From positions 62,001 through 126,000 of the forward strand of contig CAZLXI010000008.1 in NCBI GenBank assembly GCA_964563435.1: DNA of 64,000 nucleotides, written 5' to 3'. Numbering within the stretch: position 1 is the first letter of the stretch; every line of letters begins with the position of its first letter. The stretch comes from Leadbetterella sp964563435 (GTDB taxonomy: Bacteria; Bacteroidota; Bacteroidia; Cytophagales; Spirosomataceae). Position numbers and translations under genes: made by a program. Positions 16,512-24,204 of this stretch are shown piece after piece. The notes under the pieces were generated by a model, which searched no databases, had not been told where the DNA came from, and worked only from the letters and a program-made list of their open reading frames with translations.

Positions 16512-16667
16512 AAGTGCTTAAGATTCTGATTAAAACCCAAATATACGATCATTTTTGTGTTTTATTTGAGTTTTTTTTAGATAAAATCAATGATTCGCCG
16601 ACCCTTTTGTCCGGTATGGCAGCATCTGGTGCTATATTTGAGATATTTTTTTTCCATAAGACTCCAG

Positions 16668-17534
16668 ATGCTGGTTAACACACTGCTTATCGTATCCTCC
16701 GTTTTCTGCTTTCGGCCGGAGAGCGATACCACTTTTTCTTTCAGGGAACATCCCCTTTTTTTTGAAAAATATAAAGAGCTTCTGGTCAACATCCGGAATC
16801 ACTACGTCACGCCTTCGGAGGCAGAAGAGGAGTTTAAAGCCTTCATGAATGAACTCCGGCGAAAATTCCCGAATACATTGTCACCTGGCGAATACATTCC
16901 CCTGGTTTTCCCCCTTGCCGGCAGTAATGTTTCGGCGGTAGGCGGAAGAAGAGGAAACGGATATTATGTCCGTGAATTTGATCTGTTTGATCAGTCGGTC
17001 AGCGGCAGCCATCCGGCCCACGATATTTTTATTTTTGATAAGGACCGCGACTGTATCGATGACCGGCGGGGAGAGTATGTGGATGTAGTGTCGGTAGGGC
17101 ACGGGATAGTAATCGCCGTTGAGCACCACTGGAAAGAAGGCTCGCTGTTCAGGGGCGGAAATTACGTATGGGTTTATGACCTGGAACGGGGCGGACTGTG
17201 GTATTATGCCCATAACCGCATCAGCATAGTCGAGGCCGGCCAGCGGGTGCGGCCGGGCGACAAGCTGGGCGAAGTGGGACGGACGGGTTTTAATGCTATT
17301 CAGAACCGCTCAGATACCCATCTGCACCTCATGTATCTCGAACTGGACGATAACCTTTATCCCCACCCCGTCAATTATTATGAATGGCTGCAGGATGCCC
17401 ATACGATCTATGCCTCTGCAAAAGCCGAAAGATACTTCCGGCCACGCCAGCTGGATTTTATTCCCGTCAAAAGGCGGGAGGAAAGAAAAATTACGGTCAG
17501 GGAGTTTCCGCCACTCAGGCTTCCGACAAAGTAA
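16668..17534 (+). CDS. M23-family (LytM) metallopeptidase, secreted
   Basis: I choose the ATG at 16668, which begins a signal peptide (MLVNTLLIVSSVFCF); an upstream ATG at 16590 would add an unlikely Arg/aromatic leader. The protein is then 288 aa. The zinc site motifs are visible: HPAHDIFIF (HxxxD) and THLHLMY (HxH), with GHGIVIAVEHHW and the YAHNRISIVEAGQRVRPGD block between them. Such enzymes cut peptide bridges of peptidoglycan in the periplasm, or act as regulators when degenerate; here the zinc ligands are intact. The stop overlaps the convergent purS gene by 20 nt, so neither has a private terminator. Confidence 0.88.
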   Translation: MLVNTLLIVSSVFCFRPESDTTFSFREHPLFFEKYKELLVNIRNHYVTPSEAEEEFKAFMNELRRKFPNTLSPGEYIPLVFPLAGSNVSAVGGRRGNGYYVREFDLFDQSVSGSHPAHDIFIFDKDRDCIDDRRGEYVDVVSVGHGIVIAVEHHWKEGSLFRGGNYVWVYDLERGGLWYYAHNRISIVEAGQRVRPGDKLGEVGRTGFNAIQNRSDTHLHLMYLELDDNLYPHPVNYYEWLQDAHTIYASAKAERYFRPRQLDFIPVKRREERKITVREFPPLRLPTK

Positions 17535-17766
17535 AGGAATATTCTTCCATGATCAGGTTGGCCAGAAGCTGCCTGCAGGCATTTTCCACACTTTCGCCGG
17601 CCTCAGCTTCCGATTCAGCTTCCAGTATCAGCTCAATGTGACGTCCGATGCGGCAGTTGTCTATGTTGGTGATGTTCAGGTTCTTCAACCCCAGAAGAAC
17701 GGCTTTTCCCTGGGGATCAAGAATCTCTTTCATAGGCATGATGTCAATAGAAGCTTTAAATTTCAT
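17515..17766 (-). CDS. purS: Phosphoribosylformylglycinamidine synthase subunit PurS
   Basis: 83 aa, the normal size of PurS, the small structural subunit that bridges PurL and PurQ in the FGAM synthase complex of de novo purine synthesis. Typical features: KFKASIDIMPMKEILDPQGKA at the start, LGLKNLNITNIDNCRIGRHI in the middle and the AENVEN-like CRQLLANLIMEEY end. It is 3 nt downstream of pssA on the same strand, probably as a small operon, and its 3' end overlaps the convergent M23 gene. PurL and PurQ are not in the window. Confidence 0.88.
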   Translation of the reverse strand: MKFKASIDIMPMKEILDPQGKAVLLGLKNLNITNIDNCRIGRHIELILEAESEAEAGESVENACRQLLANLIMEEYSFTLSEA

Positions 17767-17769
17767 GAG

Positions 17770-18462
17770 TTATTTATTTCTGATGTACTGTATTATCGAA
17801 TAGAGTATATAACCAAAGATGATCAACGGTACGGCCGACAGCTTCAGCAGCGCCAGCAAAATTACGGAAAGAATAAGTAAAGTGTATGTAAACCGGTTAT
17901 CCTGCCAGCTGTAATTTTTGAACTTTAAGGCGGGCAACGGGATTTCAGCTACCAGGAGATAAGCAAAAATCAGGATGTATACCGGCAGAAACCAGGAGTT
18001 CATCAGAATGTCTGCTGTTTGTGGAGAGCTTTGCACCAGATAAGGGAAAACGGCGATCACCATAGCATTGGCCGGGGTAGGCAGGCCGATGAAACTCATC
18101 GACTGCCGGGTATCAATATTGAATTTGGCCAGGCGAAGTGCTGAAAAGACAGGGATAAGAAAGGCAATGAACGCGCTGTGCTGAGGCAGGTAAGCCGAAT
18201 CTTTTATCAGCGCCCAAAGGATAAACCCCGGCAGTACACCGAAGGAAACCACGTCCGCCAGCGAATCCAGCTGCTTTCCCAGCTCTGAACCCTGTTTCAG
18301 CAATCGGGCGGCGAAACCGTCAAAGAAATCCAGAATCAGCGCTATTCCTATAAAAAGCCCGCCCTTTCTGAGGTCTCCTTCCTGCAGCACGGCTAACGTG
18401 CCTAGACAACCGCATAGGAGGTTGGATAAGGTAATAAAATTGGGTAGGGTAAACAGTCTCAC
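17770..18462 (-). CDS. pssA: CDP-diacylglycerol--serine O-phosphatidyltransferase
   Basis: 230 aa integral membrane enzyme that makes phosphatidylserine, the precursor of phosphatidylethanolamine. The CDP-alcohol phosphotransferase motif DG(x)2AR(x)8G(x)3D(x)3D is complete: DFFDGFAARLLKQG followed by GKQLDSLAD (residues ~47-70). Around six membrane helices follow. The gene starts on the base shared with the stop of the MBL hydrolase upstream and ends 3 nt before purS, so all three are probably co-transcribed. Confidence 0.93.
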   Translation of the reverse strand: MRLFTLPNFITLSNLLCGCLGTLAVLQEGDLRKGGLFIGIALILDFFDGFAARLLKQGSELGKQLDSLADVVSFGVLPGFILWALIKDSAYLPQHSAFIAFLIPVFSALRLAKFNIDTRQSMSFIGLPTPANAMVIAVFPYLVQSSPQTADILMNSWFLPVYILIFAYLLVAEIPLPALKFKNYSWQDNRFTYTLLILSVILLALLKLSAVPLIIFGYILYSIIQYIRNK

Positions 18463-19100
18463 TATTGCAAAAAGGGGTTAAGTTTTTTCTCTTCGCCGAT
18501 GGTAGTGGGCTGCATGTGCCCTGCATACACGGTGTAATCATCAGGAAGAATGAAAAGCCGGGTTCGGATAGAACGGATCAGGGTGTCGTGATCACCCAGG
18601 GGCAGATCTGTTCTGCCGATGCTTCGGTAAAAAAGGCAGTCGCCACTGATGACCCATCGGTCCGGTTCGCAGATAAAGGCTACATGGCCGGGAGCATGGC
18701 CGGGCACGTGGATAATATCCAGCACGGTATTTCCGAACGAAAAGGTATCGCCTTCTTCAAAATAATGTTGGGCTTCCACGGGTTCACATCCGGGAATCCC
18801 CCAAAGCCGGCAGCGGGTTTCAAAGTCGGCCAGTATAGGCTTTTCCAGTGGATGCATGTAAATTTCCACCCCGAATGTCCGGGCTATATATGCTGCTCCG
18901 AATACATGGTCGAGATGGGCGTGGGTAAGCAGGATGGCTTTGACTGTCAGTCCTTCGCCTTGAATGTAATCTCTTAACTGCTCTTTTTCAGCCTGGGTGT
19001 AGCAGCCCGGATCGATGACCACGGCTTCACCGGTCTCGTGAGAAAGAACATAGGTGTTCTCCGAAAACGGAGAGAATACAAAGGAGTGAATAGTCACCAT
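18462..19100 (-). CDS. MBL-fold metallo-hydrolase (glyoxalase II/persulfide dioxygenase-like)
   Basis: 212 aa, a compact single-domain metallo-beta-lactamase fold. The metal motif THAHLDHVFGA (HxHxDH) is intact, with later ligands in HVPGHAPGHVAF and SGDCLFYRSIGRTDLP, and the final His in YAGHMQPTTIGEE. The length and GRTDLP block fit the widespread hydroxyacylglutathione-hydrolase-like group, often of unknown substrate. It is first gene of the MBL-pssA-purS set, 70 nt from a MITE-like repeat. Confidence 0.9.
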   Translation of the reverse strand: MVTIHSFVFSPFSENTYVLSHETGEAVVIDPGCYTQAEKEQLRDYIQGEGLTVKAILLTHAHLDHVFGAAYIARTFGVEIYMHPLEKPILADFETRCRLWGIPGCEPVEAQHYFEEGDTFSFGNTVLDIIHVPGHAPGHVAFICEPDRWVISGDCLFYRSIGRTDLPLGDHDTLIRSIRTRLFILPDDYTVYAGHMQPTTIGEEKKLNPFLQ

Positions 19101-19170
19101 AACAGGGGCAAAGATAATGAAAATACCTGTTTAGTACCTGCAGGAAAAATCAGTATTTTCAGGTCTTTGA

Positions 19171-19279
19171 TAAGAAAACACCAAAGACAAGGCTCGTGAA
19201 GTTTTTGAAATCAAGGAGTTTACATTTAGCAAATGATTATTTCAAAAATAAGCATAACACAGTATTTGGTGTTTTCTTA
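19171..19279. mobile_element. 109-bp MITE-like element with terminal inverted repeats
   Basis: The ends are a perfect 15-bp inverted repeat, TAAGAAAACACCAAA (19171-19185, complement at 19265-19279). A second conserved block, TTTTTGAAAT, lies 16 nt inside each end, so the terminal repeats are imperfect but structured over ~42 nt. The interior is AT-rich and codes for nothing. No clear target-site duplication is seen. It lies between the MBL gene start and the stop of the histidine kinase. It could be a miniature transposon or the fused ends of a deleted IS. Confidence 0.6.
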
Positions 19280-19285
19280 CAAAGA

Positions 19286-22200
19286 TTATTTGCTTTTCGG
19301 CAGCTCGAGGTAGAAGGTGGTTCCTTCGCCTTCCACAGACTCAAACCAGAGATTCCCCCCGGCATGCTCAATACCTCTTTTGGCCATGGAAAGCCCGAGG
19401 CCTGATCCACCCTGCTTGGTACTGAAATTGGGTATAAATACTTTTTTTCGCAATTCTTCGGAGATACCTGCGCCGTTATCCTGCACCTCTACCATGCCCA
19501 TATCCCCTTTTTCGGATACCGACACCGTGATGATAGGCTTGCGGGTAGGGGGTACAGACTGCAGTCCGTTGAGAACAAGGTTATTTACAGCACGGGTCAG
19601 GATCATCTTATCGCCACTGACCATGACTTCATCCGCTTCTGTACGGAAGTTGATCTTGATATTGTTATTCTGGGTGTAGAGGTCTATGGTTTTTTGTACG
19701 GAAGAGACCAGGTCAAAGACCTCCGAGCGTGGAACCGGCATTTTGGCGAATTCCGAGAAAGAATTGGCGATCTCGGAGATATTGTCGATCTGTTCATTGA
19801 TGGAAGCCAGCGCCCGGTCTATTTTCTGGCGGGTTTCCTCGTTATCCGCAGGCAGGGTGCGTTGGAGCTGCTGGATCGACAGCTTCATCGGGGTTAGCGG
19901 ATTTTTGATCTCATGGGCCACCTGCCGGGCCATTTCACGCCAGGCGGTCTGCTTCTCACTGGTGGAAAGTGCTTCCCGGCTTTCTTCCAGCTTTTTGATC
20001 ATCCGGTTATATTCATTGGTCAGCAGTCCGATCTCATCATTAGACCTCCAGAGAATTTCCTCGTTCTTTTCATTCAGATTGGTCTTTTTCAGCTTTTGGG
20101 CGATCAGCTTCAACGGATCGGTCAGGTTGGTGCTGGCCGTGTAAGAAAACGCCAGGAGTATAAAAAACATGATCAGGAAGATGATCAGGATGGCAGCGCC
20201 CACCTCTTTAATCTGCCTTTGCAGGGAGTAGCCCGCCTCCGGGTAGGAAATGCCGATCACGCCGAAGGTTTTCCCGTCCGGGGCCTTTCCGCTGAGGTAA
20301 ACGGTCTTGAACTCAAGAGCCCCCAGGGTTTCTTCCAGGAGCACTTCGCTGTTTTGTCCTGACATGATCCGGGCATAGGCTTCAGGATTTATCCGGTCCG
20401 AAAGCTGATGTACCCTGTAGAGCCCGGGGGTAGAGGTATAGGTAAGGCGACCCTCGGGATCAAAAATGCTGATCTCAAAGTCGGCCGACAAGGCAAGCGT
20501 ACTGAGCTGCTCCTCCAGGTAGGCTTTTGTACTTTTTCCATTGAGGTAATCCTGGTAATGAAGGTTAATGGTGCCGGCCACATTTAACGAATTCTCCTGC
20601 ATGGCTCTGTTCTGAAGCGTAATGAATGAACTGATCACTACGCCCAGGGTCAGCAGGATAATGATGGTAAGCGGCACAAGGAAGGCGAGGTTCAGGAAGA
20701 ACTGGATCTTGGAAGAAAAGCTTATCCGGTATACTTTAAAGCCTGACAGGATACCGAGGAGGGCCAGTAAGACTACCATCCCGCTAAGGGTAATAAGGAA
20801 TAAATAGGAAAAGCCAGAAAGCGTATCCCGGTAGAAGTCGGAAGGTTGGGTGATGACGGCTACATTTCCCCCTGCATCTTTCCGGATATAATGGAGGAAT
20901 CCGTTGGTGAGCACCTGGCGGTCGGAGACCTCTCCGCCTTCCAGCAACCGGAGGTCAAGTTCCCGCAGATAATCATAATTTCCTTCCTTATAAATGATTC
21001 GCCTGTTCTTATCAAATAGGGCATAGCTGCTGGCGTTCATTCCCGGCTCCCGGCGCAGGGTGTGGTCGGTCAGTTTTTCGGCGGTATGGGCCAGGTCGGA
21101 AGTGCTGTAGCTTACTTTCAGCATTACCGCACCCCGAACAATACCGTTTTTCAGCACTTCGGAGAAGAGGACATACATATTGTTTTCCCCGTTTTCCTTC
21201 CGGTGAAAGTACAGGCCGGGAAATTCGGTTTTATTGTCCTTCCCGGCGTATTGGGCATACACCCGGCTCAGGCTTAAGAGGGAGTCGCTGGTCAGGGGTC
21301 TTCCTCCGGTAGTATACGCCTGTACGTCCACATCGTAAGCGTCAAAGTAAGGGCTGAGCAGGCTGTCTTTTACCAGGTAGCGAAGCGACTCATAGGCCAG
21401 TACGGGTCTTTCGAGTGTGTTGGCAACGGTAGTATCGCTCTGAATCAGGTTGTGAAACTGGTTTAGCAGCAGCTCCGCTTTCAGGTCTCTCTGCTGCAGG
21501 AGCTTTTCCGCAAACAGGTGCTTGTCTTCCAGGTTTTTATCGTTATCCTGGCGGGTCACCAGGCTGAATAAGATAAAAGTGAAGGCGAAGACCCCGGTCA
21601 GAAAATAAATAAAGGTTTTGAACCGGAGGATATAGAAATACCGGGGGAGCTTCAATAAGTATGCCGCCAGAAAATACAGCGCCGAGATAAGGCACACCCA
21701 GTAATTCAGTTCGTGGTAATAAAAGAGCATAGCGGCCAGGATAGCGCCGTAAAGCCAATGCAGGAAGCCGGACCGGGGGGAGGCGGGCCGGATCTTGCTG
21801 AAAATGTTGATCAGCAGGTGATTTCCCAGGAAGTAAATACCGAATAAGCTGAAAAGGAACAGGTAGGTTCCCATTTTGATGTTGGTCAGCTTGAGGGAGT
21901 AGTCCAGACCGATAACCTCGTTATTATAAATCTTCAGTACCTGTGTATAGACGAAATATCCCAATGCGATGGCCATAAGAACCAAAGCCACGGAGGCCAG
22001 GCTTTTCATGTTGACCGAATATTTCTTGACACTGGTGTAGGTCAGGGCCTCCAGCTGCCATAGGGCCATAAAGGCCAGTACCAGCATTACGGAGAAGGCA
22101 GACAGGATCATATCTCCGAATCCGGGAGGAACCACCAGGTATTCCGGGACCAGGAATTCCGGCATCAGCTGCCAGGGCAGTCCCAGTATCAGCATCCACA

Positions 22201-22954
22201 TCCGGATAAAGAGAACCAGCAGGATCAGGTTAATGCTTGCCAGCATGAACCGGTGCTTTTTCTCCAGGGCACCGATATGGAAGATACAAAAAATCCCTAT
22301 CAGGATGAGTCCGGCCGAAAAAAGGAGGAGTGTGCTTTTGGAGGCCCTCATGGTTAGTGTTTGCGGGTTTTCAGCAGGGCTAATGTAGAAAAGGGGCTTT
22401 CCGTTGGAAGCCCTGATCTTAAAAGTGCCTGCTGACTCTTGCCGCGAAACCGCCGTTGGGATGGTGTAGAAAATACCGTAGTCAAAGCCCGAAGAGGCTG
22501 CATTATCCGGAGAAAACCGGTAGAGGTTGATCAGGCTGACCACCTCATAGTTACTGCTCCCGTGGCGGAAGGGCGACTTCACCAGCAGCCCGTAGTTTTT
22601 ATGATATTCCACAAAAATCTCGGTCTCGTCCTTTACCCGGCTTTCTTTTTCGGGAATGTACTTATAGGAAGACCAGTAGATCAGGCTGTCGTCTTTAAAA
22701 AGAAAATAAGGGTAGGCTGTTCCGAGTTCGTATCGGTCAAAGCTTTCCCGGCTTTGTGTTTTTACCTTAGCTTCGATGGCGGAGTGTTCCGACCGGGTCG
22801 TGGAAATGGCCTGATCGATGTTTTTCTGGATAATGCTTTGGTATTTGTTCTCACTTTCTTTATCCCGGAAGACCAGGCTGAAAAATCCGGCCACAAAAAA
22901 GAGTATCCCGAGGATCAGTAATATGAATTTTGTCGGTTTTTTCACTTTCAACAT
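19286..22954 (-). CDS. Large membrane sensor histidine kinase, NtrY-like
   Basis: With ATG 22954 (MLKVKKPTKFILLILGIL, a first membrane helix) the protein is 1222 aa; an earlier ATG at 23035 would add 27 polar residues ahead of the helix. The N-terminal two-thirds hold two multi-helix membrane regions separated and followed by extracytoplasmic sensor segments. Then come a HAMP linker (about residues 945-1000), the H-box RQVAHEIKNPLTP with phospho-acceptor His near residue 1014, and the ATPase domain with DNGAGIS and GGSGLGLSMAKRGIEHAGG. A hairpin ATCGTGC/GCACGAT (23004-23021) lies in its upstream region. No response regulator is adjacent, so the partner is encoded elsewhere. HAMP and kinase parts resemble NtrY; the signal sensed is unknown. 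Confidence 0.88.
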   Translation of the reverse strand: MLKVKKPTKFILLILGILFFVAGFFSLVFRDKESENKYQSIIQKNIDQAISTTRSEHSAIEAKVKTQSRESFDRYELGTAYPYFLFKDDSLIYWSSYKYIPEKESRVKDETEIFVEYHKNYGLLVKSPFRHGSSNYEVVSLINLYRFSPDNAASSGFDYGIFYTIPTAVSRQESAGTFKIRASNGKPLFYISPAENPQTLTMRASKSTLLLFSAGLILIGIFCIFHIGALEKKHRFMLASINLILLVLFIRMWMLILGLPWQLMPEFLVPEYLVVPPGFGDMILSAFSVMLVLAFMALWQLEALTYTSVKKYSVNMKSLASVALVLMAIALGYFVYTQVLKIYNNEVIGLDYSLKLTNIKMGTYLFLFSLFGIYFLGNHLLINIFSKIRPASPRSGFLHWLYGAILAAMLFYYHELNYWVCLISALYFLAAYLLKLPRYFYILRFKTFIYFLTGVFAFTFILFSLVTRQDNDKNLEDKHLFAEKLLQQRDLKAELLLNQFHNLIQSDTTVANTLERPVLAYESLRYLVKDSLLSPYFDAYDVDVQAYTTGGRPLTSDSLLSLSRVYAQYAGKDNKTEFPGLYFHRKENGENNMYVLFSEVLKNGIVRGAVMLKVSYSTSDLAHTAEKLTDHTLRREPGMNASSYALFDKNRRIIYKEGNYDYLRELDLRLLEGGEVSDRQVLTNGFLHYIRKDAGGNVAVITQPSDFYRDTLSGFSYLFLITLSGMVVLLALLGILSGFKVYRISFSSKIQFFLNLAFLVPLTIIILLTLGVVISSFITLQNRAMQENSLNVAGTINLHYQDYLNGKSTKAYLEEQLSTLALSADFEISIFDPEGRLTYTSTPGLYRVHQLSDRINPEAYARIMSGQNSEVLLEETLGALEFKTVYLSGKAPDGKTFGVIGISYPEAGYSLQRQIKEVGAAILIIFLIMFFILLAFSYTASTNLTDPLKLIAQKLKKTNLNEKNEEILWRSNDEIGLLTNEYNRMIKKLEESREALSTSEKQTAWREMARQVAHEIKNPLTPMKLSIQQLQRTLPADNEETRQKIDRALASINEQIDNISEIANSFSEFAKMPVPRSEVFDLVSSVQKTIDLYTQNNNIKINFRTEADEVMVSGDKMILTRAVNNLVLNGLQSVPPTRKPIITVSVSEKGDMGMVEVQDNGAGISEELRKKVFIPNFSTKQGGSGLGLSMAKRGIEHAGGNLWFESVEGEGTTFYLELPKSK

Positions 22955-23132
22955 CTGTAGGCTATCCGTCGGAAATATATGATTCCTAAAACCTGAGTCA
23001 GAAATCGTGCCAAAGCACGATACCTGATCTTTCAATTACCCCCTTCTTTGATAAACCCCGGCTCCTCTGCGGAAGTTCGGCAACGAAAAATAAATTAATA
23101 TGTTAACTTGCCGCCAGATTTAAGAATGAAGC

Positions 23133-23639
23133 ATGAACAGTAATTGGACAGGGATTCTGGGAGTGGTTGCGGTTTTGGCGGGTGCCGGGTATTTTTTTTA
23201 TATCGCACTGAAAAGATCAAAGGAAGCGGGTGCCTTAAAAGCGGCCCGACAGGCCATCAGCTACCCCTTACAGCTTCAGGCAGGAGAAAGGATGATCCTG
23301 TTTCTGGAAAGGATCAGGCCCCAAAACCTGCTTACAAGGATCAGTACGGTGAACCTGAGTCCTACAGAACTGCAGCAGGTGATTCTTCAGGAGATCCGGG
23401 CCGAACTCGATCACAATACGGCCCAGCAGCTGTACATGGGAAAAGATACCTGGAAAAAAATCTCGTCGGCCGCTACAGCCACCTCGGCTGCACTGGTACA
23501 TGCGGTGGCTGAAAGGTCCGGTATGAAGGATACTAAAGCAATAGTAGTCAGTATTTTACAAAATGAAGATACGACGATTAGTGCCCTGGTCGAGGAGGCC
23601 CTGGCGGCAATAAAAGATGAGGTGCAACAGAATTTTTAA
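23133..23639 (+). CDS. Small membrane-anchored protein of unknown function (possibly DUF7935)
   Basis: 168 aa with one N-terminal membrane helix (residues ~6-25, GILGVVAVLAGAGYFFYIAL) and a helical cytoplasmic part of about 140 residues. The part LQLQAGERMILFLERIRPQNLL is distinctive and recurs in a Bacteroidota-specific family I think is DUF7935; I am not certain of the number. No enzyme motif. It precedes a YtxH-like gene by 40 nt and is probably co-transcribed with it. A role in envelope homeostasis is a guess. Confidence 0.7.
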   Translation: MNSNWTGILGVVAVLAGAGYFFYIALKRSKEAGALKAARQAISYPLQLQAGERMILFLERIRPQNLLTRISTVNLSPTELQQVILQEIRAELDHNTAQQLYMGKDTWKKISSAATATSAALVHAVAERSGMKDTKAIVVSILQNEDTTISALVEEALAAIKDEVQQNF

Positions 23640-23679
23640 AGTGGATTAGCGTTATTAGGGAAATAAAACAAACACAATC

Positions 23680-24015
23680 ATGGGAGTTAACAAAAAACAT
23701 CTGGCCACTTTTATCCTGGGGGCTGCCGCCGGGGTAGCATTGAACAAATACCTGAACTCAGAAGACGGTGAAAAAATGGTGGAAAGTCTGAAGGAGAAGG
23801 GCAAGCAACTGAAGTCCGAGGCGGAATCTGCCGCAGACCGGGTACCTCAGTATTTTGAAGACCTGAAAGCCGGGGCAAACGAAAAATTCAACGAGATAGT
23901 GGGTAATCTCAAAGAGAAATACCCGGACGCCGAAAAAATGTTGAACGATCTTTTTGCCGGTTTTTCAAAGCCGAAGAATGAGCCGGGTACGGGAGCGGAA
24001 GAAGAAAAGGCGTAA
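23680..24015 (+). CDS. YtxH-domain protein
   Basis: 111 aa: a short N-terminal glycine/alanine-rich helix (LATFILGAAAGVALNKYL) followed by a long amphipathic, lysine/glutamate-rich helix and an acidic tail, the YtxH arrangement. Family members in Bacteroidota and Firmicutes are linked to general or envelope stress without known biochemistry. It follows the small membrane protein gene by 40 nt, and its 3' end is followed 10 nt later by the heptad repeat at 24025-24142, likely its terminator. Confidence 0.8.
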   Translation: MGVNKKHLATFILGAAAGVALNKYLNSEDGEKMVESLKEKGKQLKSEAESAADRVPQYFEDLKAGANEKFNEIVGNLKEKYPDAEKMLNDLFAGFSKPKNEPGTGAEEEKA

Positions 24016-24024
24016 GTATAAGTA

Positions 24025-24142
24025 GAGAGTTCCGGGTTCTGAGTTCCGGGTTCCGAGTAGTGAGTAGCGGGATCACCAGGTAGCCGGAACTCAGAACCCG
24101 GAACCCGGAACTCACTACTCGGAACCCGGAACTCGGAACTAT
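24025..24142. repeat. GC-rich (GAGTTCC-type) heptad inverted repeat
   Basis: Reads as uninterrupted 7-nt units: GAGTTCC, GGGTTCT, GAGTTCC, GGGTTCC, GAGTAGT on the left and GGAACTC, AGAACCC, ACTACTC, GGAACCC on the right, with a centre near 24075-24085. The two halves are imperfect reverse complements, giving a long GC-rich hairpin. It starts 10 nt after the YtxH stop. This is the best-preserved member of the second repeat family (others at 491-528, 55397-55466, 56475-56502 and 62036-62104). Confidence 0.75.
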
Positions 24143-24204
24143 CCTTCCTTACTTGACATATTCCTTGGGAAATTGCATAAATTTGACCCGGAAAACAGAA
24201 GGAG

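Noticed and set aside
24025..24142. Possible CRISPR array
   Set aside because: The period is only 7 nt, the repeats are palindromic halves and there are no spacers.
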